64,000 bases of DNA from Alphaproteobacteria bacterium (GTDB lineage: Bacteria; Pseudomonadota; Alphaproteobacteria; Bin95), in NCBI GenBank assembly GCA_020638555.1, contig JACKII010000004.1, forward strand, positions 453,318 to 517,317, written 5' to 3'. This document shows positions 17,801 to 27,116 of the stretch, piece after piece. The notes below the pieces were generated by a model. It searched no databases. It was given only the letters and a program-made list of their open reading frames with translations, and was not told the DNA's origin. Each line of letters begins with the position of its first letter. Within the stretch, counting starts at the first letter, position 1. A program made the position numbers and the translations under genes.

Positions 17801-19923
17801 GGTGAACCACCAGGCGCTGGCCGGCCCGACCACGGCCGACGGCACCGGCGTGGTTACCACGTCCGACCTGGACGTGACGGCGAATGCCGGGCTGACCGCC
17901 TCCGACCTGACGCTGGACGGCAACCGCAACCAGAGCGTCGCCACCGGCAACCTGGAAACCAGCACGCTCACCGTGGCGGCCACCAATGCCGACGCGGTGC
18001 CGGGAACCGGATATGGCGCCTATGCAGAATACGGCAGCTCGGTCTATGGCGACTCGGTCCTGTCCTCCGAACAGGCGGTGACGGGCGCCCCGACTGTCAG
18101 TGCGTCCGCCACGACGAACGTCTTCAATGCCGATAACGCGGACGCGAGCGCCCGGATCGTCGATCAGAGCACGGTGTCGCTCGGCGGCAACCAGACGACG
18201 GCGCAGGCGACCGGCAACAGCTCGTCGCTGGACGGCAATTTCGGCACCGGCACGACCGCCAGCCATGACGCCAACGGCGTCGTCTATGGCGACCAGGATG
18301 TGCTGAGCGGCGCGGCCTTTTCGGCCACGACGGCGGCCGCGGTCGGGTTCGCCCTGACCTCGGACGACACCTATGCCGGCGCGACGGTTTCGGCGAGCAC
18401 GGTGGCGGTCGACGGCAACTCTTCGGCGGCGCTGGCGCGGGCCAATGTCGGCACCATCACCCTGGACGTGACGGCGGCCAATTCGACCGTCGACAGCGGT
18501 GTCGACGCCAACCTGGACTCGACGGCGCTGGTCGGCGAGGCCGGGTTCCTCGCCTACCGCAACCAGAGCACCGCCAACAGCACGTCCGTCTCGGCCGACA
18601 GCTCCGCCACGACCTACTCGCTCGCGGCCACGCAGACGACCGCGGCGACCAGCACGGATGCGGCGGCATCGAACAGCACGCTGTCGCTGTCGAACAACGC
18701 GTCGGCAGCCACGGCGGTGGCGAACACGTCCACCACCGCGTTGCGGGTGGGCGGCGACGCCATGAGCACTCTCGACGCGTCCGCGGCAGCGCTGACGACC
18801 CAGTATGCCGGCGGCACGGTGTCGGCGACCGGCGGCGTGTCGGCGACGGCGGCGTTCGCCGTCGGCGCGGGCGCCGATGCGGTGGCCGGTTCGTCGCTGT
18901 CGCTCGACGGCAACACCAGCAGCGCCAGCGCCAGCGGCAATGTGGCGACGGCGGGCCTCTCGGCCGACGCCACCAATGTGACCGCCGGAGCCAGCACCGC
19001 CGGGACGATCAATGCGTTGAACGACACCGTCGCCGCCACGTTCGGGTTGGTCACCTACCAGGGCAACGGCGCGGCGATCACCGCGACCAACACCGCCAAC
19101 ACGTTCAGCCTGGGGGCGACCGGGACGACGCTGGACGGGGTCGACTCCTCGACGCTGTCGCTCGCCAGCAATGCCGTCACCGCGTATGGCACGGGCAACA
19201 CCGCCGCCAACACGGTGGCGCTGGGCAGCGCGAGCACCGCTTCGCTCGACGCCTCGGCCGGCCTGCACAACCGCCAGGACAATGGCGGCGCGGTGAATGT
19301 CTCGGCCGCCGGCACGTTCGCGCTCAATGCGGACACCGGCGCGACCGGTTCCGCCCTGAACGCGAGCACGGCGAGCCTGACCGGCAACAGCGTGCTGGCG
19401 CTCGCCCGCGGCAACCTGGCCAGCAACAGCCTGGCGATCAACGCGGCGGCCACGACGACGGGCTACAGGTGCGGCGACCTACACCGGCAGCACCGGTGCG
19501 CTCTCCGCCGCGTTCGGCCTGTTGAACGAGCAGAGCAACACGGCGGCGGTCAACGCCACCAGCAGCGGCGCCAGCTACACGGTCGCGCTGAACGGCAATG
19601 GCGGCACGCCGACCACGGGCGGCACCGGCGCCAATGCCAGCACGGTCTCGCTCAGCGGCAACAGCGTGACGTCGGCGGCGTATGGCAACATCGCCACCAA
19701 CGCCCTGACGCTCGCCTCGCTGAACGGCACGACCGACGATGCCTCCGGCATGCTCACCAGCTTGCAGTCGAACACGGCTGCGATCGGGGCGACGGTGACC
19801 GGTGGCTTTGCCGGCGTGACCGTGAACGGTGCGGCGACCAACTCGACCGTGTCCGTCGGCGGCAACAGCTTCGCCGCCAGCGCGGTCGGCAACTACGCCA
19901 CCAGCACCATGACCCGAAACTAG
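14832..19923 (+). CDS. Giant secreted repeat protein 1 (HfaD-like adhesin/anchor), frameshifted near the 3' end
   Basis: About 1,690 residues. A signal peptide (MSSKKLPFRRQ, then a hydrophobic core, then PASAAFA) is followed by some 16 diverged repeats of about 90-100 residues. Their core is S-x-V/L-x-V/L-x-x-N-x3-A-x-A-x-G-N-x-x-T-N-x-L-x-L (for example STVSLSGNSVTSAAYGN). It is rich in Ser, Thr, Ala, Asn and Gly and almost free of Cys, Trp and Lys, as in secreted beta-helical fibres. It is paralogous along its whole length to the gene at 27117-32435. Near 19460 the frame breaks: one extra base (or two missing) around GGGCTACAGGTGCGG moves the conserved C-terminus (GLLNEQSN to SAVGNYATSTMTRN) into another frame, ending at 19923. 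The ATG at 14871 matches the paralogue start; the GTG at 14832 has the better ribosome-binding site. Confidence 0.85.
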
Positions 19924-19934
19924 TCCAACCCCTT

Positions 19935-19989
19935 GGGCGCTGGCTGCCACAGCCAGCGCCCCCTCCGGCGGCGGTCACCAACCGCCGCC
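19935..19989 (+). terminator. Double hairpin after giant repeat-protein gene 1
   Basis: GGGCGCTGGCT (19935-19945) pairs with AGCCAGCGCCC (19951-19961), and GGCGGCGGT (19967-19975) pairs with ACCGCCGCC (19981-19989). The T tail is weak (GTTGTTG). The same two-hairpin arrangement follows the paralogue at 27117, so the 3' region was duplicated with the gene. It also separates the convergent kinase gene. Confidence 0.65.
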
Positions 19990-20027
19990 CGTTGTTGCGA
20001 GGAGGGCGGCCATGCTGGCCGCCGCAA

Positions 20028-22658
20028 TCACACCGGCACTTCGCGCGAGCGTTCCAGCTTTTCCATCTGCTCGACGGTTGCCGTCATATCGGCTTCCAGC
20101 GCATCCATCAGACCCGCTTTTTCCGCCGCGACCGATCCATTGCGGCACGCCGCTTCGGCGGATTTCAGGGCTTTGAAGAGACGATCCGCACCCAGAACGC
20201 CGGCCGATCCGGCCAGTTTGTGGCAGAGGCTCGCCGCCGTCGCATAGTCGCCCGCCTGCATGGCCACGCTGACCGCCGAACGGGTGCCCTCCACCTGCTC
20301 AACAAAGCGCCGCAGCGTGTGAGCGGCCGCCTCCTCGCCCAGCAGCATCCGCAGTTCTTCGATCTTCGCCGGATCCAAAGCCGGCTCCACCTCCGAAGCC
20401 TCATTGCCAGTGACGGCGGCTACCGTCCGCACGGCACCCTTGCCGGCGGCGGATTGCTTCCGCTTTCGGGCCATGGCGTCTTGGAGAGCCGCCTCCAGGT
20501 CGGAGGTCCGGAACGGCTTGATCAAGGCGCTCACCAGGCCCGATTCTTCTCGCCGGGCCTGCTCTTCCGGCGCGGCGTGGGCGGTCTGGGCGATCATGAC
20601 GGCGTTGCACGACAGGCCATCGCCGTCGCGAATGCGTTTCGCCGCAGCAAAGCCATCCATGCCCGGCATGCTGATATCCATCAGAATAACATCGAACGCC
20701 TCGACCCGGGCTGCATCAATGGCCGCCTGCCCGCTGCCGACCGCCGTGACGGTGTGGCCCAAGCCACGGGCCATTTCCCCCGCCACCAGCAGATTGATCT
20801 CGTTGTCGTCAACGACCAGGATATTGAAGCGCACGCTCTCATCCCCCGCCATGGCCTCCCGTTCGGCCGCTGCCGCATCCCGCCGGCCCTTCGCCGGCAG
20901 GCGGTGGAACGGGATGCGGAACCAAAAGCGGCTGCCGACCCCCGGTTCGCTCTCGACCCCGATCGTGCCGCCCATCAGTTCCACCAGCCGGCGGCAAATG
21001 CTGAGGCCGAGACCGGAACCGCCGGTCGTCCGGCCATAGCTCGTATCCAGCGTCACGAATTCCTCGAACACCCGCTCCTGGTCCGCCTTGGAAATGCCGA
21101 TGCCGGTGTCCTGGACGCTGACTTCCACCAGAACCGTCTTGTCGGTCTCACTGATGACCGCGGCAGCGATGGCAATGGTCCCGTTCATCGTAAACTTGGC
21201 CGCATTGCCGACCAGATTGAGCAACACTTGCTCCGTCAGGTGCGGATCGCCGGCAATCGCCAGGTTGTCGGGAACGGAGCCGTGCGCGATCGTCGTGCCC
21301 ATCCTGGTGGCAATGGGTTCGTTCAGCGAAGCGGCACGGTCCATCATCTGCCCCAGATTGAGGGCCTGGTTCGCCAGTTCGATATTGCCGGTCTCGACAC
21401 GCGTGATGTCGAGCACGTTGTTGATCTGTCGCATGAGCAGTTCACCGGAATCGATCGCGGTTTCCAGGTAACGCCGTTGCTGGCCGTTCAGGTCGCCGGC
21501 CCGTTGCAACAAATCCAGCAGTCCGATCAGGCCATTCAACGGCGTGCGCATTTCGTGGCTGACGACCGCAATGAAATCGGTCTTGGCCCGATCCGCCGCC
21601 AAGGCCTTGTCGCGCGCAACCACAATGGCCTCCTGAGCGCGGCGCCGGGCCGAGATATCCCGGGCAAAGCCGATAAAGATCAACTCCCCATGCCACTGCG
21701 CCGTGCTGACCGAGATCTCCGCGGGAAACTCGATGCCGTTCGTCTTGAGTGCGGTCACCTCCATACGCCGCGACTTCAGGCTTATTCCCTGACCGGTTTG
21801 CAGATACTCGGCGAAGCCCTTTTCGTGCAGGCTGCGAAACCTCTCCGGGATGATGAGATCCCCCATGTCGCGGCCGCGGACGGCCTCGCGTTGGAACTCG
21901 AACAACCGCTCCGCCGCGGCATTGCAATCCAGGATCCGGCCATTCTGGCCCACGACGATGATGGCGTCCGTGGCGGCATTGAATGTCAGTTCGAACCGCC
22001 GCTGATGATCCCCGACTTCGCGATCCCGTAGGATTAAAGTCCGGAATTGCAACACCATGACGATCAGCGCCATCGCCAGGGCGGCTATCAGCCCGACCGC
22101 AGAATAGCCGACCACACCAAGAACGTGGGTGAATTCCAGACGCTTCTGATCCGTCTTTCCGGCAAAATAGGCGATGCCGTCAAGCGCGATGGTACGGACG
22201 TCACCGCCCAGTTCTTCCAGGCGCGATTCGATGAGCGGGAGACTCTCCAACAGCCTCCGGTCCGGCCCATCGATATAGGGCGCCATCGCCTTCAACGTTT
22301 CCGACGCCCCCTTGACGGCATTTGCCGCAACCTGCCGTTCGCGCATGCCGGAAAAGGCCTGCCCGTGCTCGACAATCGACAGGCGATTGTAGAGATTATC
22401 GAATTGAAGCCGGACCTGGCCAAGCGGCACGGCGCCCTTGCCGGCCTCGTGAACGGTGTGATGCAGTCGCCAGACCGCGACTTCCAACTCGGACAACACC
22501 CATTGCACATTGTCCCGCGGCGCGCTTGCCAGCGCATCCAATTCTTTCGACAGCCGCATGCCCGCCATGGTCACGACCGTCGCCAACACCAGAACGACGG
22601 CAACGATTTCCGCTATGACGCGCGCACTGAAAATCCGGTCGGTCTTTCGACTGAACAA
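20028..22658 (-). CDS. Hybrid sensor histidine kinase (TM-PAS-HisKA-HATPase-REC-HPt)
   Basis: An 876-residue membrane kinase of the BarA/TorS/ArcB architecture. TM1 is at about 12-34 and TM2 at about 180-205, flanking a helical periplasmic sensor of about 145 residues. A PAS domain spans about 220-340. The HisKA domain has SHEMRTPLNG with H368, and the ATPase domain has N-box NLVGNAAKFT, then QDTGIGI and GGSGLGLSIC. The receiver spans about 611-730 with acceptor D661 (ILMDISMPGMDG). A C-terminal HPt domain carries H813 (LCHKLAGSAG). The whole four-step relay is therefore present in one protein. The start is a TTG at 22658 preceded by GGGAGG; no better start is seen. It lies 43 bases after the frameshifted molybdopterin-fold gene and is probably an operon with it. 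The likely output is the FixJ-type regulator nearby. Confidence 0.95.
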   Translation of the reverse strand: MFSRKTDRIFSARVIAEIVAVVLVLATVVTMAGMRLSKELDALASAPRDNVQWVLSELEVAVWRLHHTVHEAGKGAVPLGQVRLQFDNLYNRLSIVEHGQAFSGMRERQVAANAVKGASETLKAMAPYIDGPDRRLLESLPLIESRLEELGGDVRTIALDGIAYFAGKTDQKRLEFTHVLGVVGYSAVGLIAALAMALIVMVLQFRTLILRDREVGDHQRRFELTFNAATDAIIVVGQNGRILDCNAAAERLFEFQREAVRGRDMGDLIIPERFRSLHEKGFAEYLQTGQGISLKSRRMEVTALKTNGIEFPAEISVSTAQWHGELIFIGFARDISARRRAQEAIVVARDKALAADRAKTDFIAVVSHEMRTPLNGLIGLLDLLQRAGDLNGQQRRYLETAIDSGELLMRQINNVLDITRVETGNIELANQALNLGQMMDRAASLNEPIATRMGTTIAHGSVPDNLAIAGDPHLTEQVLLNLVGNAAKFTMNGTIAIAAAVISETDKTVLVEVSVQDTGIGISKADQERVFEEFVTLDTSYGRTTGGSGLGLSICRRLVELMGGTIGVESEPGVGSRFWFRIPFHRLPAKGRRDAAAAEREAMAGDESVRFNILVVDDNEINLLVAGEMARGLGHTVTAVGSGQAAIDAARVEAFDVILMDISMPGMDGFAAAKRIRDGDGLSCNAVMIAQTAHAAPEEQARREESGLVSALIKPFRTSDLEAALQDAMARKRKQSAAGKGAVRTVAAVTGNEASEVEPALDPAKIEELRMLLGEEAAAHTLRRFVEQVEGTRSAVSVAMQAGDYATAASLCHKLAGSAGVLGADRLFKALKSAEAACRNGSVAAEKAGLMDALEADMTATVEQMEKLERSREVPV

Positions 22659-22701
22659 GGCCGCCTGCCCACCTCCCGTTTCGGGGTTTCGCCGGTTCTT
22701 C

Positions 22702-23278
22702 CTATTCCGGCAAGATCTCCATTCGGTCCAACTGCCAGATACTCCGTGCGTAGACGCTTTCGGTTCGGTACATCACATTCGAATCGTACGGATAGACGAC
22801 CCAAAGCGGCCCCTTGTCTCGTCGGGGCATGGGCGATCCATTGCGCAGATACGCCACGATCGGCCCGCCGGGCACCGCATCGCTGACCGGGATGTCGATA
22901 TGGTAATCGTTCAGCGCATAGGCGCGGATCACCGTTCCCTTCGCGCCGACCGCATCCAGCAACACCGCGAGCGATACGCCCTCGAAGGTCTGGACCCCAT
23001 CGGTCCAGATCGTCGTGGTCCGGAACGCCGTCCGGGGCAGAGCCTCCAGTCTGGCGCGGTCGAAGGTCGATGCGCCGTCATCGCCGCCGTCGGCAATCGC
23101 CCCCGTTGATCGTCAGCAACACCTCGCCGCCGGTTCGGGCAGCGGCGGGATCGCCAGCCGACACGCCGCCGCTCCATAGCATCGCTGGCAGAGCCAAAAT
23201 CAGGAACCCGAACCCGGCAATCGCCCGCCGAAACTGCGCGAGCCCTGCACCACTGCCCATCGAGACCCGGAAATCCAT
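22702..23278 (-). pseudogene. Molybdopterin-dependent-oxidoreductase-fold protein, frameshifted
   Basis: The start at 23278 (MDFRVSMGSG) has GGGAG seven bases upstream and begins with a membrane or signal segment (FGFLILALPAMLWSGG), then GGEVLLTING. The frame then stops. Removing one G from the GGGGG run at 23100-23104 (CCCCC on the plus strand) restores a continuous frame. It reads IADGGDDGASTFDRARLEAL, TTIWTDGVQTFEGVSLAVLLDAVGAKG and DKGPLWVVYPYDSN to MEILPE. That is the sulfite-oxidase-like (oxidored_molyb) fold protein often encoded beside hybrid kinases. Either the gene is inactivated or there is a homopolymer sequencing error. Restored length is about 190 residues. Confidence 0.75.
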
Positions 23279-23671
23279 CCTTACACTCCCACGACGGCCG
23301 CGTATCGACCGTTCATTGAACCGCTTTGGCCTTTGGGCCAACCGGTATCGTGCCGGCCGATTCTACGCACGCGCACACTCGGTTAAAACCCGACCAAAGT
23401 CGGTCCCGGTTCATGCGCGGCAGACAATCGACCCAAGTCCGCAACGTCACACGACCTCGGTATCAACCCACGGATGTATCAGTATAAATCGCCTTGAAAA
23501 TTCATCCAATATGAAAAACCAACATATTTGTGCGGATTTTCTGTAGCGATCCGCTCCCCACTAAGTGATTTCTTTAGAAAGACGCACTCACGTCCCGCAC
23601 CAAGGGTAAGCCACGGACCTGTCCGGCCCTCCCGCGCGGGCGCCATGCGCCCGCCCCTTGCAATCGTGACG
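23279..23671. other. Intergenic region between kinase operon and response-regulator gene
   Basis: About 390 bases without a credible gene. It includes a short dyad TTGGCC-TTTG-GGCCAA at 23326-23341 (about 50 bases upstream of the molybdopterin-fold gene start) and an AT-rich patch around 23460-23580. It should hold the promoter of the minus-strand kinase operon, but no box can be named with confidence. Confidence 0.5.
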
Positions 23672-24346
23672 TTACCTCGTCGACTGGCGGCTCGCCTCTT
23701 TCACGGCACCGATGGCCAGGACATCGCTATAGAACCCCGCCTTTGCCAACTTGCTCATCAATTGCGGAAGAGAGTTCACGCCAAATTTCTGGAAGATGTT
23801 ATGCCGGTGAACATCGGCCGTGCGCGGGGCCACACCGCAGATCCGGCTGATTTCCTTCGAGGTTCGCCCGTCAGACAGATATTGCAGAATTTCCTTTTCT
23901 TTTTTGCTCAATGTTCTGACGGCGTTGTCGACTTCCTTCTCCACAACCCTGACGGAGTTGAACTCGTTTTCCAGACGCAGACATTCGCTGACCATGCTGC
24001 TGATCTTCAACAGGGATGACGATTTCGGAAGGAAATCCAGCGCCCCGCGCTTGAAGGCACCGCGCACCGACTCCCAGTCGTCATAGGTCGACAGCACCAC
24101 AATGGGCAAATGCACTTTCCGTTCCATCAGCTGGTCCAGAATCGCGAACCCGCTGAGCCCGGGCAATTCCAGGTCCAGCAACACCATGCCGCTCACGCCG
24201 GCATGGATGTTCTCCAGAAATTCGACGCCGTCGGTATAGACATCGACGCGCCTGTCCGGCCCCCTCAGGACCGGACTAACGATTTCGATGAAATGAATGT
24301 CATCATCGACGATGTAAACTGTCTGTACTTCGCTTCTAGACGCCAT
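23672..24346 (-). CDS. Two-component response regulator, FixJ/LuxR type
   Basis: A 224-residue regulator with an intact receiver domain: YIVDDD acidic pocket, phospho-acceptor D58 in LLDLELPGLSG, and the conserved Lys in DFLPKSSS. A LuxR-type helix-turn-helix follows at about 150-215 (LSKKEKEILQYLSDGRTSKEISRICGVAPRTADVHRHNIFQKFGV, of which RTSKEISRICGVAPRTADVH is the core). The ATG at 24346 has GAGGA eight bases upstream. It sits between the hybrid kinase and the giant-protein genes and is the natural DNA-binding partner of the kinase. Confidence 0.94.
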   Translation of the reverse strand: MASRSEVQTVYIVDDDIHFIEIVSPVLRGPDRRVDVYTDGVEFLENIHAGVSGMVLLDLELPGLSGFAILDQLMERKVHLPIVVLSTYDDWESVRGAFKRGALDFLPKSSSLLKISSMVSECLRLENEFNSVRVVEKEVDNAVRTLSKKEKEILQYLSDGRTSKEISRICGVAPRTADVHRHNIFQKFGVNSLPQLMSKLAKAGFYSDVLAIGAVKEASRQSTR

Positions 24347-24464
24347 CACCTATATCCTCGTCGCCCAAGGCACCCGCATTGATCAACGGCCCTTGTCTGC
24401 CGGGCAAGCAGCGGACCGTTTATGGTTTTTCCCTTGCCCTATCTCACTCGGCTGCCATCGGACA

Positions 24465-24977
24465 TCATGCGTCCGCACGCGCATCCCAGGCCGCACGAAT
24501 CTGCGCCGGCAGGTTGTGCGCCTCGCCGAAAAACAGAAAATCCAGCGATATGCCATAGCGCTGCCGAATCCGCTTTGCGCCGTCCAGCGACAAATTCTGC
24601 GAGCATCGGCGCCAATTGCTATAGGTCGTTGGCAAGACTTCGATGCTTTGCGCAAACTCCTTTTGCGTCAACCCAAAGTAGCGCCTCACCCACTCCAGAC
24701 GGGCCGCAACCTGCACCGGATCCTCGGGAACTCCACCAGCACGGTCACCACTGGAATTCGCCGACTCAAACTTCGATCCCGCAGAGGCCATACCGTCCCC
24801 CAACAAATGTCCACCAATACGAGCGCCCGGCGGCCGGTCGCTAGCTTTCGCCATCATGTCCGTTGAGTGCCGTTCCACCCGTTTGTTTCCCATACTCAGC
24901 CGGTCCGTGCCGGCTTCCCTGTTCGAGCGTCGCCATCGTGCCTTGATGTCCGGCTCTTTGTTGTCCCTCAATTGCAT
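24465..24977 (-). CDS. XRE-family DNA-binding protein
   Basis: A 170-residue protein. The first 90 residues are polar and low in predicted structure. The C-terminal part is a Cro/CI-type helix-turn-helix (RLEWVRRYFGLTQKEFAQSI, then TTYSNWRR). It continues LSLDGAKRIRQRYGISLDFLFFG, a form common in alphaproteobacterial XRE regulators. The ATG at 24977 follows AAAAGGA with nine bases between; a GTG at 25001 is an alternative. The position inside the surface-protein locus suggests a local transcription factor. The dyads upstream of the giant genes are candidate targets, which is inference. Confidence 0.85.
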   Translation of the reverse strand: MQLRDNKEPDIKARWRRSNREAGTDRLSMGNKRVERHSTDMMAKASDRPPGARIGGHLLGDGMASAGSKFESANSSGDRAGGVPEDPVQVAARLEWVRRYFGLTQKEFAQSIEVLPTTYSNWRRCSQNLSLDGAKRIRQRYGISLDFLFFGEAHNLPAQIRAAWDARADA

Positions 24978-25091
24978 TATTATCGTTCCTTTTTTTTCCA
25001 CTCGCCTTGACCTATGCCAAACTGGAATGGGATTTACCGATTTTAATCCGGTACTAGCGGGCCCCCGTCATGCCGACCTTCGTTCGCAGCG

Positions 25092-25754
25092 CTATTTCAG
25101 CACCAACCGCAACAGGGTCCGAGCATCCAGAAAGCCCGTCTCCGGCAGCTTTTCCGCCTTCTGAAACTGCATCAGCGCCGCCGAGGTTTTCGGGCCGAAC
25201 CGCCCGTCGGGTTTTTCCGTCAGGAGTTTCTGGGCGGCCAATTTGACCTGAACGGCCAGAATGGTCGATCGGCGGTATTCCCTCTTATTTTCGCCGTCGG
25301 CCACAGTGACCAATTCCGACTCCTCCGCAACCTTGCCGGGGGCAAGGCCCGAAAGGACACCCGCGGCAATGGTCTCAACCAACGCCTTGGGATTGCGCGC
25401 GCACTGTTGAATCAACAGATTCAGCATGTCGATAGAACTGACGATCGGAGAAATATCGTATGTTTTCTCCGCAACCCGATTGACATGAGACGCGTACCCG
25501 GAAAACCAGGCATCATAAATCAGCACGGTTTCGCGCTTAACCGCAGCGTCCGACGATCCCATGTAGGACACGAATCGTTCGCAAGACTGCGCGCCAGCGC
25601 CCCTCACGGCGTATTTTCCATCCTTGTCGTCGGCCCTTGCGCCCGTGCCGGATACGACCAGAGCAAGCACGCCAACTAACAGGATGCGTTTAGAAACGGA
25701 ATATAGCAACTCAACCTTCCAGGGAAAAGTAAAAGTTAAGAACTGCGGCGCCAT
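25092..25754 (-). CDS. Secreted protein with C-terminal peptidoglycan-binding domain
   Basis: A 220-residue exported protein. A hydrophobic signal (KRILLVGVLALVVSGTGARA) is followed by a domain with two cysteines (QSCERFVSYM and IQQCARNP) and a central YDAWFSGYASHVNR stretch. A PG_binding_1-type domain closes it: AVQVKLAAQKLLTEKPDGRFGPKTSAAL, of which DGRFGPKTSAALMQFQ is diagnostic, to the C-terminus. The ATG at 25754 lies 6 bases after the stop of the glycosyltransferase gene and would be translationally coupled. A TTG at 25709 with AAGG upstream gives a more usual signal peptide. It may tether or localise surface material to the wall. The middle domain is not recognised. Confidence 0.8.
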   Translation of the reverse strand: MAPQFLTFTFPWKVELLYSVSKRILLVGVLALVVSGTGARADDKDGKYAVRGAGAQSCERFVSYMGSSDAAVKRETVLIYDAWFSGYASHVNRVAEKTYDISPIVSSIDMLNLLIQQCARNPKALVETIAAGVLSGLAPGKVAEESELVTVADGENKREYRRSTILAVQVKLAAQKLLTEKPDGRFGPKTSAALMQFQKAEKLPETGFLDARTLLRLVLK

Positions 25755-25760
25755 GGTCGG

Positions 25761-26987
25761 CTACGCAGCTATTCGGGTGGGAGCTTGTTCCACCAGTTGG
25801 AAGATGGCCCGGTCGACCGATGCTTGATCGTGCCGGCTGCCGGCTTCCAAACCCTTGCGGCATGCCGCCAGGTAGTGCTTGTCGTCACCACCCAACAAAT
25901 GCGCAATCTTATCGACCCACGGCATCACGTCCCCCGCTCCCGGCAGGCGACGCAGGTCGGAGCCGAGTTCCGGCCGCGGAAACAGGAAGCCGCCGCCATT
26001 CAACTGCTCGGAATTCCCGCCGACATCGGTCGCCAGTACCGGAATCCCGGCGCGCTGGGCCTCGGCGATCACCCGGCTGGACGCCTCGAACGTGAGCGAC
26101 GGCACCAATATCAGCGCGCTCCGCTGATAGACGGACCGCATATTGCGCTGCCGCTGGACCCACCAAATATTGTCGAGCAGGTTAACGTTGGTGATTTCCG
26201 CCTCGATCTCCTGCCGCGTCACGCGGCTTTCGACGGCCAGAAATGTGAGGTTCGGAAAGCGCGGCTTGGTGTAGTTGGCGATCTGCAGGAACACCCCCAC
26301 GCCTTTCGCCACGGAAGGGTTGACCATGGTGACGAACCCCTGCCGCTTGCGCGCCAGCAGGAATTCACGGCTCAGATCCGGCCGCCGGAAATAGTCCCGC
26401 ACCCGGCTCGGAATGACCGTCCATGCATCAATCCCGTGCAAGCGCCGATAGTATTCCCCGATGGCATTGCTGCCCACGACGAAGGTATCGACCGCGTCCA
26501 GCGCGGCCTTCCGGTCTTCGCCATAACTGGCGTTCGCCAGGTAGAAAATCGTTCGGGCGCCCTGGTCCGCCGCCAGGCGGCGCAGTGGCACCAGGTTCGG
26601 TGTGCCATAGCCGATGACCACGTCAGGCCGGATGCGCCGGATATCTTCCGCCGCCGCAGCCATGAAACCCTCGACCCGGTCGACCGGCACCTTCGGCCCG
26701 ATGGACGTGCCGACATTGTAAATATTGTGCTCGATCCCCTGCACCACGGTGCGGATGCGCTGGCCAACGGAGGCCTGCACGTCCAGGTCCGGGAAAATTT
26801 CACGCCGCAGCGGAAACTCCGCCTGGCCGTCGAACAGGGACATGGTGACCGAATAGCAAGAATGGCCGCGCGCCTTCAAGACATGCAGCCAGTTCAACAT
26901 GGAAATTGCGGCACCGCTGTTCGGGTCGAGCACGCAACATTCGCTGAGAAAAAGGACTTTTAATCTCTTTGCCGTCTCTACGCTCAT
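25761..26987 (-). CDS. Glycosyltransferase, GT4-like (GT-B fold)
   Basis: A 408-residue cytoplasmic glycosyltransferase. The N-terminal donor loop region reads KVLFLSECCVLDPNSGAAISMLNWLHVL. The C-terminal half has the GT4 nucleotide-sugar signature ALILVPSLTFEASSRVIAEAQRAGIPVLATDVGGNSEQL, shown by the E-x7-E-like FEASSRVIAEAQ. The start at 26987 (MSVETAKRLKVLFLSE) has AAGG upstream; the frame is open to 27020 without support. It is directly upstream of the peptidoglycan-binding protein gene. Placed between adhesin genes, it probably helps make the polysaccharide that the surface proteins hold, or glycosylates them. The acceptor is unknown. Confidence 0.88.
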   Translation of the reverse strand: MSVETAKRLKVLFLSECCVLDPNSGAAISMLNWLHVLKARGHSCYSVTMSLFDGQAEFPLRREIFPDLDVQASVGQRIRTVVQGIEHNIYNVGTSIGPKVPVDRVEGFMAAAAEDIRRIRPDVVIGYGTPNLVPLRRLAADQGARTIFYLANASYGEDRKAALDAVDTFVVGSNAIGEYYRRLHGIDAWTVIPSRVRDYFRRPDLSREFLLARKRQGFVTMVNPSVAKGVGVFLQIANYTKPRFPNLTFLAVESRVTRQEIEAEITNVNLLDNIWWVQRQRNMRSVYQRSALILVPSLTFEASSRVIAEAQRAGIPVLATDVGGNSEQLNGGGFLFPRPELGSDLRRLPGAGDVMPWVDKIAHLLGGDDKHYLAACRKGLEAGSRHDQASVDRAIFQLVEQAPTRIAA

Positions 26988-27045
26988 CGCCTTAACCTTT
27001 AAGGTCCCAATCGGTACCATCCACCGCCTCGCCAGATAAAAAATA

Positions 27046-27105
27046 CCGGGCGACGGCTGGCACCGCCGCCCGGGGGAGTCGGCGCTGGCTGCTGGAGCCA
27101 GCGCC
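27046..27105 (-). terminator. Double-hairpin terminator after giant repeat-protein gene 2
   Basis: Reading the minus strand, a hairpin at 27105-27081 (GGCGCTGGCT with AGCCAGCGCC) is followed by a second at 27073-27046 (CCGGGCGGCGG with CCGTCGCCCGG, one G-U pair). The tail is TATTTTTTAT. It parallels the two hairpins after gene 1 and has a better U tail. Confidence 0.85.
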
Positions 27106-27116
27106 TAAGGGTTGGA

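Noticed and set aside
14874..19268. A 1,464-codon open frame antisense to giant gene 1
   Set aside because: An artefact of high GC and repetitive codons. The translation is Arg/Gly-rich with no domain, while the plus strand has signal peptide, repeats and a paralogue.
14832..22031. A continuous 2,399-codon plus-strand frame, apparently one huge protein
   Set aside because: After about 19460 the translation loses the repeat pattern and becomes Arg/His/Gln-rich antisense of the histidine kinase. The true C-terminus lies in another frame ending at 19923.
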